From Cryptomeria japonica (lineage: Eukaryota; Streptophyta; Pinopsida; Cupressales; Cupressaceae), in contig NC_081406.1 of assembly GCF_030272615.1 (NCBI RefSeq), forward strand, positions 396,698,439 through 396,762,438: a stretch of DNA of 64,000 nt, in the 5' to 3' direction. A program made the position numbers and the translations under genes. The notes beneath the pieces are model-generated. The model was not told the DNA's origin. It saw only the letters and a program-made list of their open reading frames with translations, and did no database searches. Positions 1-10,849 of the stretch are shown one piece after another; position 1 is the first letter of the stretch; each line of letters starts with the position of its first letter.

Positions 1-640
1 TGATGAACGCAATCGGGAGGCAATTATGCTTGTCAAACTCTTAGTGACTGATGATCAGTTACCGCAGATTCCTTCCGGCAAGACAGCTTTCGACATCTAG
101 AAGCATCTGAAGGAATTGCATGAGACATCTGACAAGAGCCGAGCATTCTTTCTAAAGAATCAGCTGTTCTCCATAATGATGGACGAACGTATGTCCTTAC
201 AGGAACACCTCACGAGGATTAAGGACATTCGAGATCAGCTCGAAGCTATTGGTCGGACTATGGAGGAAGAAGACATGGTAGTAATCACTCTGAAAAGTCT
301 TCCGAAATCGTATGAACACTTCATTGAGACCCTCAATATTACTTCCACTAATGTTGATCTGAAGTTTTCAGAATTGTGCACCAAACTTCTACAGCAGGAT
401 CGCTGGAAACAACAGTTTGGTAGTGGTACTACATCAGCCTCCTCGGAAAATGCCTTCACAGCCCAATCCTTTCACAAGGATAAAGGCAAATTTCAGTCCT
501 CTCAGTCTTCTCAGCAGAAAGGCTCTTCTTAGACACAGGATGGAGCTAAGAAGAAGAATGTGCAGTGCAATTACTGTCACAAGTACGGCCATATGAAGAA
601 AGATTGCCGTCAGAGGCTCGCTTCTGAACAAAAGAAGCAG
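1..640 (+). pseudogene. gag: copia gag (nucleocapsid) region, broken
   Basis: The translated track shows the UBN2-type gag of copia elements, which packages the element RNA in virus-like particles. Visible parts are the helical stretch with MSLQEHLTRIKDIRDQLEA at about 190-250, the ITLKSLPKSYEHFIETLN block at about 280-340, and a CCHC zinc knuckle CNYCHKYGHMKKDC at 566-607. A TAG at 98-100 sits where copia gag usually has Trp, and a TAG at 530-532 separates the capsid part from the knuckle. The true start is outside the window. Reading continues into the protease without a gap. Confidence 0.88.
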
Positions 641-2413
641 GGAGGGTCACACCAAAAGGCGCATGTTGTTGAACATTCCGAGCAGAAAGAGTCTGCCTTT
701 TATGCCTTTATGGCTAAGAGGTCTTCAGATCATGCCAGGTCTTCTGCTTGGTACATCGACTCTGGTGCATCACGTCACTTTTCTCATCGGCGTGACTGGT
801 TTACAGACTTCTCACCTTTTAGTGATTCCGTTGTATTTGGCGGAGGTGAGGAGTATACAGTTGTTGGCAGAGGCACTGTTCAGATACAGTCTGGTGGCAG
901 GACTCTCCTTTTTTTGAATGTGTACTATGTTCCTGGAATGGAACTTAATCTGTTCTCTGTCAGCCAGATTATGAGGAATTCTCCTCAGCTAGATGTGGTG
1001 TTCAGTGCTCACAAGTGTTCCATCATTGATCGGGAGACTCGTCTTACTGTTGCTGTTGGTCTAGAGGATCATGGCCTATATAGGCTTCTTGACACTGGTG
1101 ATTCTCCTGAAGTGGCTCTGGCAGCTCGTATTTCTCCTCTCAGCACTTTGTGGCATCAGAGATATGGACATCTCAACATTCAGTATCTCTCTCAGCTATC
1201 TCGGGAGGGACTTGTTTCAGGGTTACCTGATATTCAGACTCAGCATCTTGGAGTATGTGGCGCCTGTCAAGCTGGCAAACAGCATCGGACTTCATTCACA
1301 CATGGAAAGTCTTGGCACGCATCTAAGGTACTTCAATTACTTCATGTTGATATTTGTGGTCCTATGAATACATCTTCTGTTACTGGTTGCAAATATTTTT
1401 TGCTTATTGTAGATGATTTTAGTAGAAAGATGTGGGTGTACTTTCTTAAACATAAATCAGATGTATTTAGTATCTTTCAGAAGTTTAAGTCCTTTGTTGA
1501 AAAAGAGTCTGGACATAGTATCATTACTCTTAGGACAGATAACGGGGGGGAATTTTGTTCTTTTGCATTCTCCAACTTCTGTGATACCCATGGCATCAAA
1601 CGCCAGTTGACTACACCCTACACTCCTCAGCAAAACAGTGTTGTCGAGCGTCGCAATCGTACGGTTGTTGAGATGGCTCGCTCTATGTTACAACACAGGA
1701 GTGTTCCGAATAAGTATTGGGCTGAAGCAGTGTTTACTGCTGTCTACCTACTTAACCGTTCTCCTACTCAGGTTGTTAAGGGGAAGACTCCAGAAGAGGT
1801 TTGGTCTGGTCGGAAGCCTAAGATCAGCCACCTGAAGGTTTTTGGCTCTGTTGCCTATGTTTGGATTCCAGATGCTAAGCGCTCCAAGTTGGATTCCAAA
1901 AGTTAGAAACTCATGATGACAGGATATAGTGATCACCATAAGGCCTACAGACTGATAGATATCGACACTGAACGCCTTATCTTCAGTTGTGATGTTGTAT
2001 TTGATGAAGACAACGGATTCTTTCAGTCCCCTTCTTCTGAGCAGAGTTCTGAGGATCAGCCTCACAGTGTTCTTATTCCATTAGGTTCGCCTGATGGGAG
2101 GGATGATGCAGAATCTATTTTCGATGATGCACTACCTGAGTTCCCTCCGGAGAATAATCCTCCTCCTGCTGCTCCTGTTCCTGATCCTGAGCCTCTTCCA
2201 GCTCCTCTAGATGTTAGCACATCTACTCTCCAGCCTAAATGGTGGGCCAAGACCATTGGTGATCTCAGGGATACTGAGCTCATTGAGGGTAGAACCTCCC
2301 GTAATAAGAGCAAACAGCAGCATACAGTCAATTTTGCTCTCATGGCTAACATACACAGTGTTTTTGAGCCTCAGACATACTCAGAGGCTAAAGGTATACT
2401 TGAATGGGAATAG
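640..2413 (+). pseudogene. pol: copia protease and integrase region, broken
   Basis: The aspartic protease active-site motif DSGAS is at about 758-772, preceded by WYI as in copia. It would cleave the polyprotein. The GAG-pre-integrase HHCC zinc-binding part follows: WHQRYGHLN at about 1150 and CGACQAGK at about 1258. The integrase core has its three acidic residues in view: D in HVDICGP (about 1345), D in TDNGGEF (about 1540) and E in VVERRNRT (about 1645), a DD35E arrangement. Stops at 1904-1906 and 2411-2413 break the C-terminal part. The section from 2100 to 2230 is the usual low-complexity Pro/Glu-rich linker before RT. Confidence 0.92.
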
Positions 2414-3921
2414 GCTATGGCAGCCGAGTTCCAGAGTCTTTAGAAGAATCACACTTGGGCCCTTTTTGATCTTCCTTCAGGAAGAAGCCCATTAGCTGCA
2501 AATGGGTGTACAAAGTAAAATACAAAGCTGATGGAACCCTAGACAAGTATAAGGCTCGTCTTGTTGCTTGTGGGTTCTCACAGAAAGAAGGCATTGACTA
2601 TGAGGAGACCTTTGCTCCTACAGCCAAAATGAGCACCATACGGCTCGTTCTTGCCTTGGCAGCCCAGTTCAGTTGGAAAGTCCATCAGATGGACGTCAAG
2701 AGTGCTTTTTTGAATGGTGACTTACAGGAAGAAGTCTACATGACGCAACCCCCAGGATTCAAGGTTGCTGGTTAAGAACAGAAGGTCTGTAGACTAGTCA
2801 AAGCACTCTATGGTCTGAAACAAGCTCCTCGGGCTTGGTACATGAAAATTGATAAGTACCTGACAGATCATGATTTTCAGCGGAGTCCATCTGATGCAAA
2901 CCTGTATATCAAGCATACTAGTAATGATATTCTGTTTGTGGTTGTCTATGTGGATGACTTAATCATTACTGGCAGTTCAGCACATTTGATCACTGGGATC
3001 AAACAGGATTTGTGCCGCACCTTTGATATGACAGATTTGGGACTTCTACATTATTGCTTAGGAGTTGAAGTCTGGCAGACTGAGAACAGTATCTTTCTCT
3101 CTCAGTCCAAGTATGCCAGAAGTCTTGTGGACAGGTTCAGAATGCAGGATTGCAAACCTGCCTCTACTCCTATGGAACCCGGGCTCAAACTTTCAGCTCA
3201 GTCATCTTCACCAGTTGTGGATGAATCTTTGTTCAGGCAACTAGTGGGCAGCCTCATCTATCTTACTGCCACTAGACCTGACATTAGTTTTGTAGTGAGC
3301 TACATTTCACGCTTCATGACAGCTCCCAAGGCTGATCATTGGATAGCAGCGAAGCGTGTGCTGCGTTATGTGAGTGGCACTCCTGATTATGGACTTCTGT
3401 ACACTCGGAGTTCTGATCCTATACTCAGTGGCTACACAAATTCTGACTGGGCAGGTTCGGTTGATGACCGTAAGTCTACAGCAGGGTATGTGTTTAGTTT
3501 TGGATCTGGTGCTGTCACATGGACTAGTAAGAAGCAGCAGGCTGTGGCTCTCTCCTCGACAGAAGCAAAGTATCGGGGAGCAGTTAAGGCATCTTGTGAG
3601 GCGGTTTGGCTTTGACGAATGCTTGCGGATATGCATGTCTCCCAGGCAGGTCCTACTCCCTTGTTCTGTGATAATCAGGGAGTGCTCAAACTCGCCAAGA
3701 ATCCAGTCTTCCATGAAAGAACCAAGCATGTGGAAACTCATTGTCACTATATTCGACAGCTGGTTGAAGACAGATCCATCCAGTTGCTGTATGTTCCTAC
3801 CTCGGAGCAGCCAGCAGACATCTTCACCAAGCCCCTTGGGTCCCTTGGTCCTGATAAATTTGTAAAATTTAGGGGGTCTATAGGTGTAGTTAATAGATTG
3901 AGCATTAAGGGAGGGTATTAG
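2414..3921 (+). pseudogene. pol: copia reverse transcriptase and RNase H, broken
   Basis: After a stop at 2441 and a one-base deletion near 2486, the frame resumes with [12 protein letters not shown] and [14 protein letters not shown], the start of the copia RT (RVT_2). The catalytic YVDD is intact at about 2947-2958. The RNase H part is visible from TNSDWAGSVDDRKSTAGY (about 3436) through SSTEAKYRG (about 3553) to DNQGVLKLAKNP (about 3670) and the copia end block HYIRQLVEDRSIQ. Stops at 2773-2775 (TAA) and 3613-3615 (TGA) interrupt it. The terminal stop is at 3919-3921, inside the start of the LTR. Confidence 0.93.
3907..3915 (+). other. polypurine tract of the copia element
   Basis: The run AAGGGAGGG immediately precedes the LTR start. 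It would prime plus-strand DNA synthesis. Confidence 0.7.
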
Positions 3922-4113
3922 AATATTAAAATACTGTTATTTTTAGTATTAATGCTCAATAGTGTATATTCTATTATAGTTAGATCGTCTTCGATCTTCT
4001 CAGCAGTTTCTTATTAGAAACTTGCTATTCTTGTAAATATCCTTGTATTATTTATGAGTGTCTTGCTCATTCTGTTAATACATCAATTCTTTTGAAATCC
4101 ATATGCTTCTGCA
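3916..4113 (+). repeat. 3' LTR of the copia element
   Basis: The LTR starts TATTAGAATATT (the usual TGTTAGAATATT with one substitution) directly after the polypurine tract and ends ATATGCTTCTGCA, giving about 198 bp. It has the U3-R-U5 look of short copia LTRs, with a TTGTATTATTTATGAG stretch near the RNA end. The 5' partner is outside the window, so the exact end is inferred from the CA and the family. Confidence 0.7.
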
Positions 4114-4770
4114 TTTGTTTTAAACTTGTGACTATTTCTCATCCAGAGGAGCAAATTGAGCTCAACGAAGATGAAGATTTTGGTGGTTTTCTGATTTTTG
4201 GAGTGCTGTTAGTATTTCCAGGTTGCTGTTTGCTAGTGTAGCTGAAGTTGTATGTTGCTCATAAATTTCTACGTAGTTCTCTGATGGTTCTGGGTATTTG
4301 CTTGTCCTTTCCCTCTGCCTTGGGCGATGCTTCATGTAAGTTTTCAATGATTATTTTGGAGTAATGAATTTTATCTTGCAAGTCGAACTTTCTGCTGTGT
4401 ACACCCTATGCTGGGAGGTGTTTGGGGTTGCGTGTTATGCGGTTGAGCATTGTTAGTGCTATTTCTCAGTTCTCCCTTAGTCACTTTATGCCTTGGGTCC
4501 TTTTGGTCGTGTTTTGGAGTTGTTTGGTTGTGATTTGAGTGAGATAGAGGAGTTTTGTGGTGGTTTAGTGTTGCTGGTTTGCATTTCCAGCCTGCTGTTC
4601 ATATAATCAGATTCTGGTTTTCGAGGTTGGAGTTGTTTTTTCAGGTGTGTAAGTTCTTTGGTGTGGTGAGAAAGGTCTTGGTAATTAGTTGCAGCTGTTG
4701 GTCTGGTTATTAGCACTTGAATATCCATTTTAATTCATCTTGTAATGCTGGTTAGTAGTACTAACCATAG
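4114..4770. other. No gene recognised, G/T-rich stretch
   Basis: The plus strand is rich in G and T, which creates two open frames on the minus strand (about 60 and 80 codons) with Asn/Gln/Lys/Pro composition and no domain. A short open stretch at about 4145-4183 sits between an AG and a GT and could be a mini-exon, but nothing supports it. The words TTAGTAGTACTAAC near 4750 recur near 6740, linking this stretch to the hairpin-array sequence further right. Confidence 0.4.
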
Positions 4771-5770
4771 TAGCAAAAACCGTTTGGGAAAAAAATAGGC
4801 AAATCAAAAGTATATGATTTTTTGAAAAAATCGGGAAAAATTTAGATTTAAAAAAAAATTAAAAAGCTGTAGAAAAAGAGAGAAAAACTATATTTTTAAA
4901 AAACTTAAGGGCATTTCCATAGCATAGAGATATAAAGAGCAAATAAAATAGAGTTTAATCCATGAATTGTAGAAAATTAATTTTTGTTGTTTATATTCAT
5001 ATTGCTGATTACATAGGCAAATATTTAGTTAAGAGGGCACTCACCAAATAGTTGTCTAAGTCTGAGATCAAATATTAGCTAAGTCTATGAAGTAATTGAG
5101 ATCAAAAGTAAACAAACAAATAGTAAAAGTGGAAGCCATTTTGAAGAGATCCAAGAATTTCATTGCGATTAATTTTTTGTGATTAAGGTAAGGAGTTTTG
5201 TAGGGTTAATTCAATATTTTAGAAAGCTTATCAAATCATATTCCACAATTGCAATGCTTTATATCATAGCAACAAAAATTGTTTGGGGAAAAAATTGGCA
5301 AACCAAAAGTATAAGAGTATTTGAATAAATGGGTAAAATTTTTGATTTTAAAAAATTGTAAAAAATTGTCGAAAAATAGACACAAACTACTTTTTACAAA
5401 AATTTAAGGGCATTTCCATAGCATATAGATACAAAGAGTAAATAAAATAGAGTTTAACCCATGAATTGTAGAAAATAGATTTTGTTGTTTATATTCATAT
5501 TTGCTGATTACATAGGCAAATATTCATTTAACTTTTTAAAAGGGCAATCACCAAATACACCAAATAGTTGTTTAAGTCAAAGATCAAAGATTAGCTAAGT
5601 CTATGAAGTAGCTGAGATCAAAATTTATCAGGTAGAGATCCAGCTATTGTTAGGAATTTAGTAAAAGTGGAAGCCATTTTGAAGTGATCCAAGACTATCA
5701 TTGTGATTGAGGCAAAGAGTTTTCTAGGGGTAGTTCAATATTTGAGAAATCTTATCAAATCATATTCCCT
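4771..5770 (+). repeat. Direct tandem duplication, two units of about 495 bp
   Basis: The segment from about 4771 to 5252 is repeated from about 5267 to 5765. Shared landmarks are AAGGGCATTTCCATAGCAT (4908 and 5406), CTGATTACATAGGCAAATAT (about 5005 and 5503), GTGGAAGCCATTTTGAAG (about 5130 and 5670) and CTTATCAAATCATATTCC (about 5227 and 5751). The copies differ by scattered substitutions and small indels, including extra sequence near 5540 and 5620. AT-rich, no coding capacity. Confidence 0.8.
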
Positions 5771-6135
5771 GATGACAATTGGTAAGTCTTTTATATGGGG
5801 TAGAATTGAACAAAAGGCATTTGTTTAGCTGAAGTAAAAGATTAGCAAGCCATTGGTTTTGGCAATGCCTATCTTGCAACTACTAGTTTAGGTGAAGACA
5901 AATCTTAATGATTGTGGAAAAATTTTAATGATTGTGTGCTGGAAGCTCTTTTATTACAACTATGTAAGCTTGTTTGTTGTCATTTAGATTTATTTCATGG
6001 ATCACTTTGGATATATTGCTCACGTAATGAGTTGTATGTCTTTGTTTGAGCAAAAATTAACTATATTTGTTTGAGCAAAAATTAACTATATCAATTATAA
6101 ATTTAAAATTATATATCTATATCTATATATATTAT
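5771..6135. other. No gene recognised, AT-rich with small repeats
   Basis: The words TTTGTTTGAGCAAAAATTAACTATAT occur twice in tandem near 6040-6090 (partial copy). A TATATC/TATATA microsatellite occupies about 6110-6132. No open frame of interest. Confidence 0.5.
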
Positions 6136-6320
6136 GTCTTCGGTCGTTTAGTGTTGTGGTAGAAACACTCCATTGGTGAGGCAACCACCAAGGTTCAAAC
6201 CCCATATTGGGCCATTGAGCTCGCTGGCTTTTTTGCCTTTGTTGGGTCATTGAGCTCGTAGATTTGAACAAGTGAAGTGTGGGGAATGATGAACCCCCCA
6301 AAAATGGACAAAATAACAAA
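6136..6320 (+). mobile_element. Probable tRNA-derived SINE
   Basis: An RNA polymerase III B box, GGTTCAAACCC, is at 6192-6202. A weaker A-box-like stretch, GTTTAGTGTTGTGGT, lies about 45 bases before it, close to the spacing in tRNA genes. The sequence around the B box cannot fold as a complete tRNA, and the following 120 bases contain the word CATTGAGCTCG twice. The layout is that of plant SINEs: tRNA-like head and unrelated body. The TATATC run lies at the wrong (5') end for a classical SINE tail and no target duplication was found, so this is a moderate call. Confidence 0.45.
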
Positions 6321-6644
6321 TTTTTTTAACGTTGATTCCACATTGAATTTGATTTTGTCTTTAGATAAACCCTATTTTTAAGCAATTTAGTAATTTCACA
6401 AGTTTTTCTAGGGTTTTGCAAGTTTTTACAATGATTTTTTTTCACTTTTCTTGCCTTTTTTTTTGATTTTTAACATGATTTTAACGTGATTTAAATGCAA
6501 AAAATCATTGAAAATTGGTTCAATGATTTTTTCGGGGAATAAATTGGCTGGTTCCAGGAGTCAAGATTAATCAGGTATAATCGTGATTTTTTGCAGACTA
6601 TTGCTTCTATGGTACTAACAACAAGTTCCTTGTTTGCTCTTAGT

Positions 6645-7025
6645 CCCACTGCATAAGTGGAAGAGGTTGGCTCTGCCGCCTATCTTTGGGCAGTGATATC
6701 TCATAATCTGGAAATCCATATTGTGCATTGTAAAGCTGATTAGTAGTACTAACAACTATCTATTTTAGATTGTTGCTCTTAGTCCCACTGCATAAGTGGA
6801 AGACGTTGACTTGCCGCCTTTCTTATTTATTGTAATGCTGTCCTCTCGCTGAATAAGCGGTCGAGTTGATTGCAATTTCGTTTTCAGTCCTCCCTCTGGA
6901 TAAGTGGTCGAGTGATTGTTGTTATTCTTAATTCCTTGGAATATCGTAAATTGGCTGGTTGCACTGCCAAATTGTTGTATAAGTTCTTCCACCCGCTCGA
7001 CAAGCGGAAGGAGCTGGCTTGTCGC
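6645..7025 (+). repeat. Five-copy degenerate hairpin array
   Basis: Five 15-base stem-loops occur at 6646-6660, 6785-6799, 6846-6860, 6893-6907 and 6993-7007. Each has a 5-bp stem and a 5-base loop ending in A. The stems are CCACT/AGTGG (twice), TCGCT/AGCGG, CCTCT/AGTGG (one mismatch) and CCGCT/AGCGG. Copies 1, 2 and 5 are followed by a shared block resembling GGAAGAGGTTGGCTCTGCCGCC. Spacing between copies is irregular, about 50-140 bases. No protein is encoded. Confidence 0.7.
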
Positions 7026-7059
7026 CCAGTATTGTACTTGCATTGTAATTTCTAGCAGT

Positions 7060-8140
7060 TTATTGTGCTAACGATCCCCTTAGCACCGTATGCTCTCACC
7101 TTCCCATATTGGGCTCTTGGTGATCAAAAAGTGGAAGGGTTACTTTCAGCAGTGTTTGATTATTATTATCTAACCCTAACAGGTGTTTGTGTTGATTGTA
7201 ATTGGGGAAAAATAAAAAAAAATAAAATTAAGGGGTATATTTCAACTAACAAACCCAAATCCCTTTTCAAAATTGTCATACCAGCATACTAGGTTCTTGA
7301 ACTCGAACCAGTGCTCGAACCCAAACCGACAACTTAGCTATGAAGTAATGCAAAGTAGGCAAAGCCAATGAGGCTAACTGCCATGAAGTACGATCAACTT
7401 TGGGATTGCAGTTCCTGATGTTTTTGCAATGGGTTGTTATTCATGATGAAGTGAGGCTAGCTAATCAAAACCTTTTTATATGAACAAAGTAAATAGATTA
7501 GATTGTCTTACGCTAGCCAGATGTGATCATATTCAATACAAAATGGATTGCTTACAATCACTTGGTTCAGTCACACTCTGAGTTATACCACTATTCATTG
7601 CTAAATAATACAATACAAGAGCCTTCATCCTCTCAATCTAATTGAAAGCCAGTACAAAGGCATTTATTGCTGTTTACTCAATCCTCATTTAATCTATGTT
7701 CTACCAAGTTTTTAGGATGGAGATGGCAAGGGTTGGGGGGATGTGTTTTCGAGGTGGATTATTTTGAGACAATTTTAGGCGATGGCAAAATGGATGGCTA
7801 TATGAAAAATAGGGAAAATTTAAAAACTATAGAGAAAATTTCAACTATTCATATTATAACATTGGTAAGGCCTTCATTATATACATTATAGGTCTTTAAT
7901 ACACAACAGTAGAGTTGAATTGAAAGTTAACATGTGAGTTGAACAAATTAACAAATGTCAAAATTTATTTGCTTTTATAATTCATTGTCAATTTGCACAT
8001 ATGGTAGGTATATTAATATATTATATAAAATAAAAAATACAGCAAAATGCCCAAAATCTGCAATTGTCAACTACAAAATGAGAAAGATATAGAAAGTATG
8101 ATGCTGCCCCTAATTGGCATTCACCAACATTGCATCAAAA
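7060..8140. other. No gene recognised
   Basis: Only short open frames of about 75 codons on the plus strand, with no recognisable domain. The sequence is AT-rich and may include the 3' terminal part of the neighbouring hAT element, but no terminal inverted repeat was identified. Confidence 0.4.
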
Positions 8141-8142
8141 TC

Positions 8143-8897
8143 AGAGTCTAATTTTGAGTCATTTCCACTATGAGGGACCATCTCATCCAATGGAACTCAA
8201 ACCAATCCCTCTGTGTCTCCTCCTCATTGATTTGGGTGGTGTCTTTGGAATCAACATCCCATCATAAAGCTGGAGTCTGCCAATACTTTGAAGCCTGGCA
8301 ATCCTGAAGTTGCAAAACACTATGTATGACCACCAACTTCCTTACTCATCCAAAGGTAAGCTTATTCCTCTTGATAGAGTGGATGAAGCTGTATATGTAT
8401 CAATTCCTCTACAATAGAAGAATTAACAACTTGTGAAAGGAGGCAAATGGTGAGAACCTCAACTTTGGTGTATCTTTGTATTGCTTTTTCCACCATCCAA
8501 TAGGATCAGTTTGAACTAATGTAGTTCTATCTATTTTTGCCTCTAATTTGTTGAATGTTGGATTGTGAAAATTAGTAAAGGCAAACCATTGTGTACGAAT
8601 TACAATTGACTCCTTGCTTGAATAAATCTTTTGAAGGGCTTTTATTAACCTTTCTTTCACCTCTTCATCATCACAAGGAAGAAGTCTCCCAAAATTTGAT
8701 GCATACCATTTGAGATTTAGAGCAAAGGCTGCCATAGAAAATGGGGTGTTAATACTGTTCTGTTGTTGCATCACAATGGGCTTAATATGCTGCTCGTATA
8801 ATCTCAAATTAGGATCTCTATTACAAAGTGCTGGCTTCATTTGTCCAATCCTGCAGACAATTGTCTCACAAATCTCTCCAAGACTAGGAGAGTTCAT
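8143..8897 (-). pseudogene. hAT transposase, C-terminal dimerisation block
   Basis: The longest intact piece (163 codons from 8897) contains LYEQHIKPIV, SMAAFALNLKWYASNFG and DPIGWWKKQYKDTPKLRFSP, matching the region before and at the hAT dimerisation domain (family pattern: ALNPKWY and W-W). After a stop near 8409 and a frameshift, YSFIHSIKRNKLT and LVVIHSVLQLQ follow at about 8400-8310, which is the highly conserved end of hAT transposases. A tail runs to a stop near 8143. Confidence 0.85.
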
Positions 8898-9189
8898 ATT
8901 GACATATTTAATGACATCTACACTAGGTAAGTTGAAAGAGCAAACATATTTGCAAACAAAAAATTCAAAAACGACAATTTAGAAAATTAGAAACAATAAA
9001 ATCAACAATTTCTTACCTCATAGTGGGCCACTAGTCATCATCAAGGCTCTTTTTGTTTGATGTTTTTCCTTCAATAGTATGTTTGTAGTAAGCCATCTAC
9101 TCCTCTCTGAATTAATCATCATCAATTGTAGAGCCTCCTACATTTCAAAACATTTCAAACATCCTTTCTATTAAAACAAATTAATTTAC

Positions 9190-9530
9190 ATACCTAGTCT
9201 CCATAGGTCCTAGGAATTCTTTCTTGAAAAAAGCTCTGAAGTGGGTAAGTTAGGTGTGGTGGTTGCAAATGAACATCTAAATATCGGGAACTTTTGTCAT
9301 CACTTGCTGCATCCAATCTATCTTCCTTATGTCTTTCAATGTGGTTCAATGCATGAATACAACGTGGGTTCCAATAAGATGTGCTTGTAAGCACCCTTCA
9401 TCATCATGCCAATTAATTTGCACATGTGTTGAATCAATGACACTTGTACAAAATTTGAGGCTTCAAACTTCTCTATTGCCTCTCTCAAAATATGTAATTG
9501 AGAGTTTGTATTCTTGTACTTGAACAATCA
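9190..9530 (-). pseudogene. hAT transposase, catalytic core remnant
   Basis: Minus-strand reading gives a block with YKHILLEPTLYSCIEPH followed by a stop and then RKIDWMQQVMTKVPDI and FICNHHT, in order. This corresponds to the plant hAT segment in which a KHI-W-PC-H-L pattern is followed by an LDW block and a YNHH block. The otherwise conserved W and C of the first block are changed, and at least three stops are present. Confidence 0.7.
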
Positions 9531-10429
9531 ATAGCTCTAAGAAATTAAGAGCTAGTTGCACATGTGACTATGATGTTAATGAGTGGTCGATGCCTAATAT
9601 TAGTCTACTCATTTGTGATGAACCGGTGAAAGATAAGACCACCTGGCTTGGACAACTATGCAAGTTTGTCTCCTTCCAGAAAAATCAGAGGAAGAAATTA
9701 GATTACTGCCAGCTGTTAGTCTTATCTTTTGTAGGAAAAAAAAATCAGATTTGGTCTTGAATCTTCTAGTTAGAACCATCGACTTCTTGAAGAAGCCTAC
9801 TTTTGTTTTGTAGTGACAACTGTATCCGTTTTGTCTTGTAGTGACAGCTGTATCCTAGAAGGGAAATTAGATCTGTCTTGTCTCTAGTAGCAAACCGCCT
9901 TAGGGTTTCTTGTGAAGGTGGTTCCCTAAACTGCCCTATGTTATTATATATTGCAGTCTCAGTTTGATTTTGGGGTATGCTGGCTAATTTGTATGCTGTT
10001 GTGCATGCCTGGGTGAAGGGACGAAACCCCCACGAATCATCCATGCTCTGCTGTGTATTGCTCAAACTCCATTTTGGGTCTGCAATATCTGTAGCTGGAA
10101 GTCTGTTGTTAGAGGATTCGGTGTTATGTAAGCAAACTGCTGCTGTTAAGAGTTTTGTTCCTGTTTTCTATGAATAAATGAGAATTCTAGAATTTGCAGT
10201 TTCTAAGTAAATCTATGTAGCACGATTAAATGTTTGAATGATCTATAAAATAATTTTGAGGTTCAGTTTCTTTTCTTATATCTATATTGTGTTGGCAAGT
10301 CCGTTTTTGAATTTAACAGCTTAATAAGAGCAAGAGATTCAGAATTTCAGATCATATAGATCGTAAAGGTCTTTACATCATTCATGACAATAAAGCAGTT
10401 ATTAATCCAAGTCTGTCTCATATCCTCCA

Positions 10430-10835
10430 TCACCATCCTCACCTTAAGAGTATTATTTGTCAAGGAGGGTAGTGCATAGTTTATGCTTTCCAAGGGGGGT
10501 GAATGAGGGTTCAACAAAAGCTACATCTTTGAACATTTGTTTGAAGTAAGGAGAATGTGTTATATGAAATGGAATGGCATAGCCATAGCAAAAATTGGCA
10601 ATGGAAGAATCTATCGCATCTTGTACTTACTTATTGAACATACTTGCAAATGCCTCTGCCTTTTGACTAACACTAGTCTTTCTCTTTTCTCTTGTAGAAA
10701 TATCATCACTACCACTAGCAACCATGGAGGGCATAGGCATAGCTGATTGTGTTGGTATTGGCACACCCTTAGACTTTGCTTCAGCATCTATATGCAATCT
10801 ATCAACCTCTACCTTTTCATCCTCCTTTATATCTA
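10430..10835 (-). pseudogene. hAT transposase, linker and DUF659 start
   Basis: After the finger comes an acidic/Ser-rich linker, typical of these transposases. At about 10620-10510 the minus strand reads IANFCYGYAIPFHITHSPYF and KQMFKDVAF, the hallmark beginning of DUF659 in plant hAT proteins (short aromatic run, IPF, SPYF). A frameshift near 10496 leads to KHKLCTTLLDK, the next conserved block, and then the similarity stops at about 10450. Confidence 0.75.
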
Positions 10836-10849
10836 GACACACCTTAATT

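Larger units (their letters stand above)
1..4113 (+). mobile_element. Ty1/copia LTR retrotransposon, 5' end outside window, inactive
   Basis: The order gag, zinc knuckle, protease, integrase, reverse transcriptase, RNase H, polypurine tract and LTR is the Ty1/copia order (integrase before RT). The 5' LTR and start of gag lie to the left of the window. At least seven in-frame stops (98, 530, 1904, 2411, 2441, 2773, 3613) and a one-base deletion near 2486 break the polyprotein, so it is a dead copy. The body still aligns by eye with typical plant copia polyproteins without large gaps, so the copy is only moderately old. Confidence 0.95.

Noticed and set aside
4145-4183. Possible mini-exon between AG and GT after the copia LTR
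   Set aside because: Thirty-odd bases with an acidic reading and no neighbouring exon; too short to support.
6110-6132. TATATC/TATATA run as promoter TATA box
   Set aside because: Microsatellite without a downstream gene.
9977-10177. 66-codon plus-strand frame inside the hAT region
   Set aside because: Unrecognised sequence on the strand opposite to the transposase; more likely part of an insertion.
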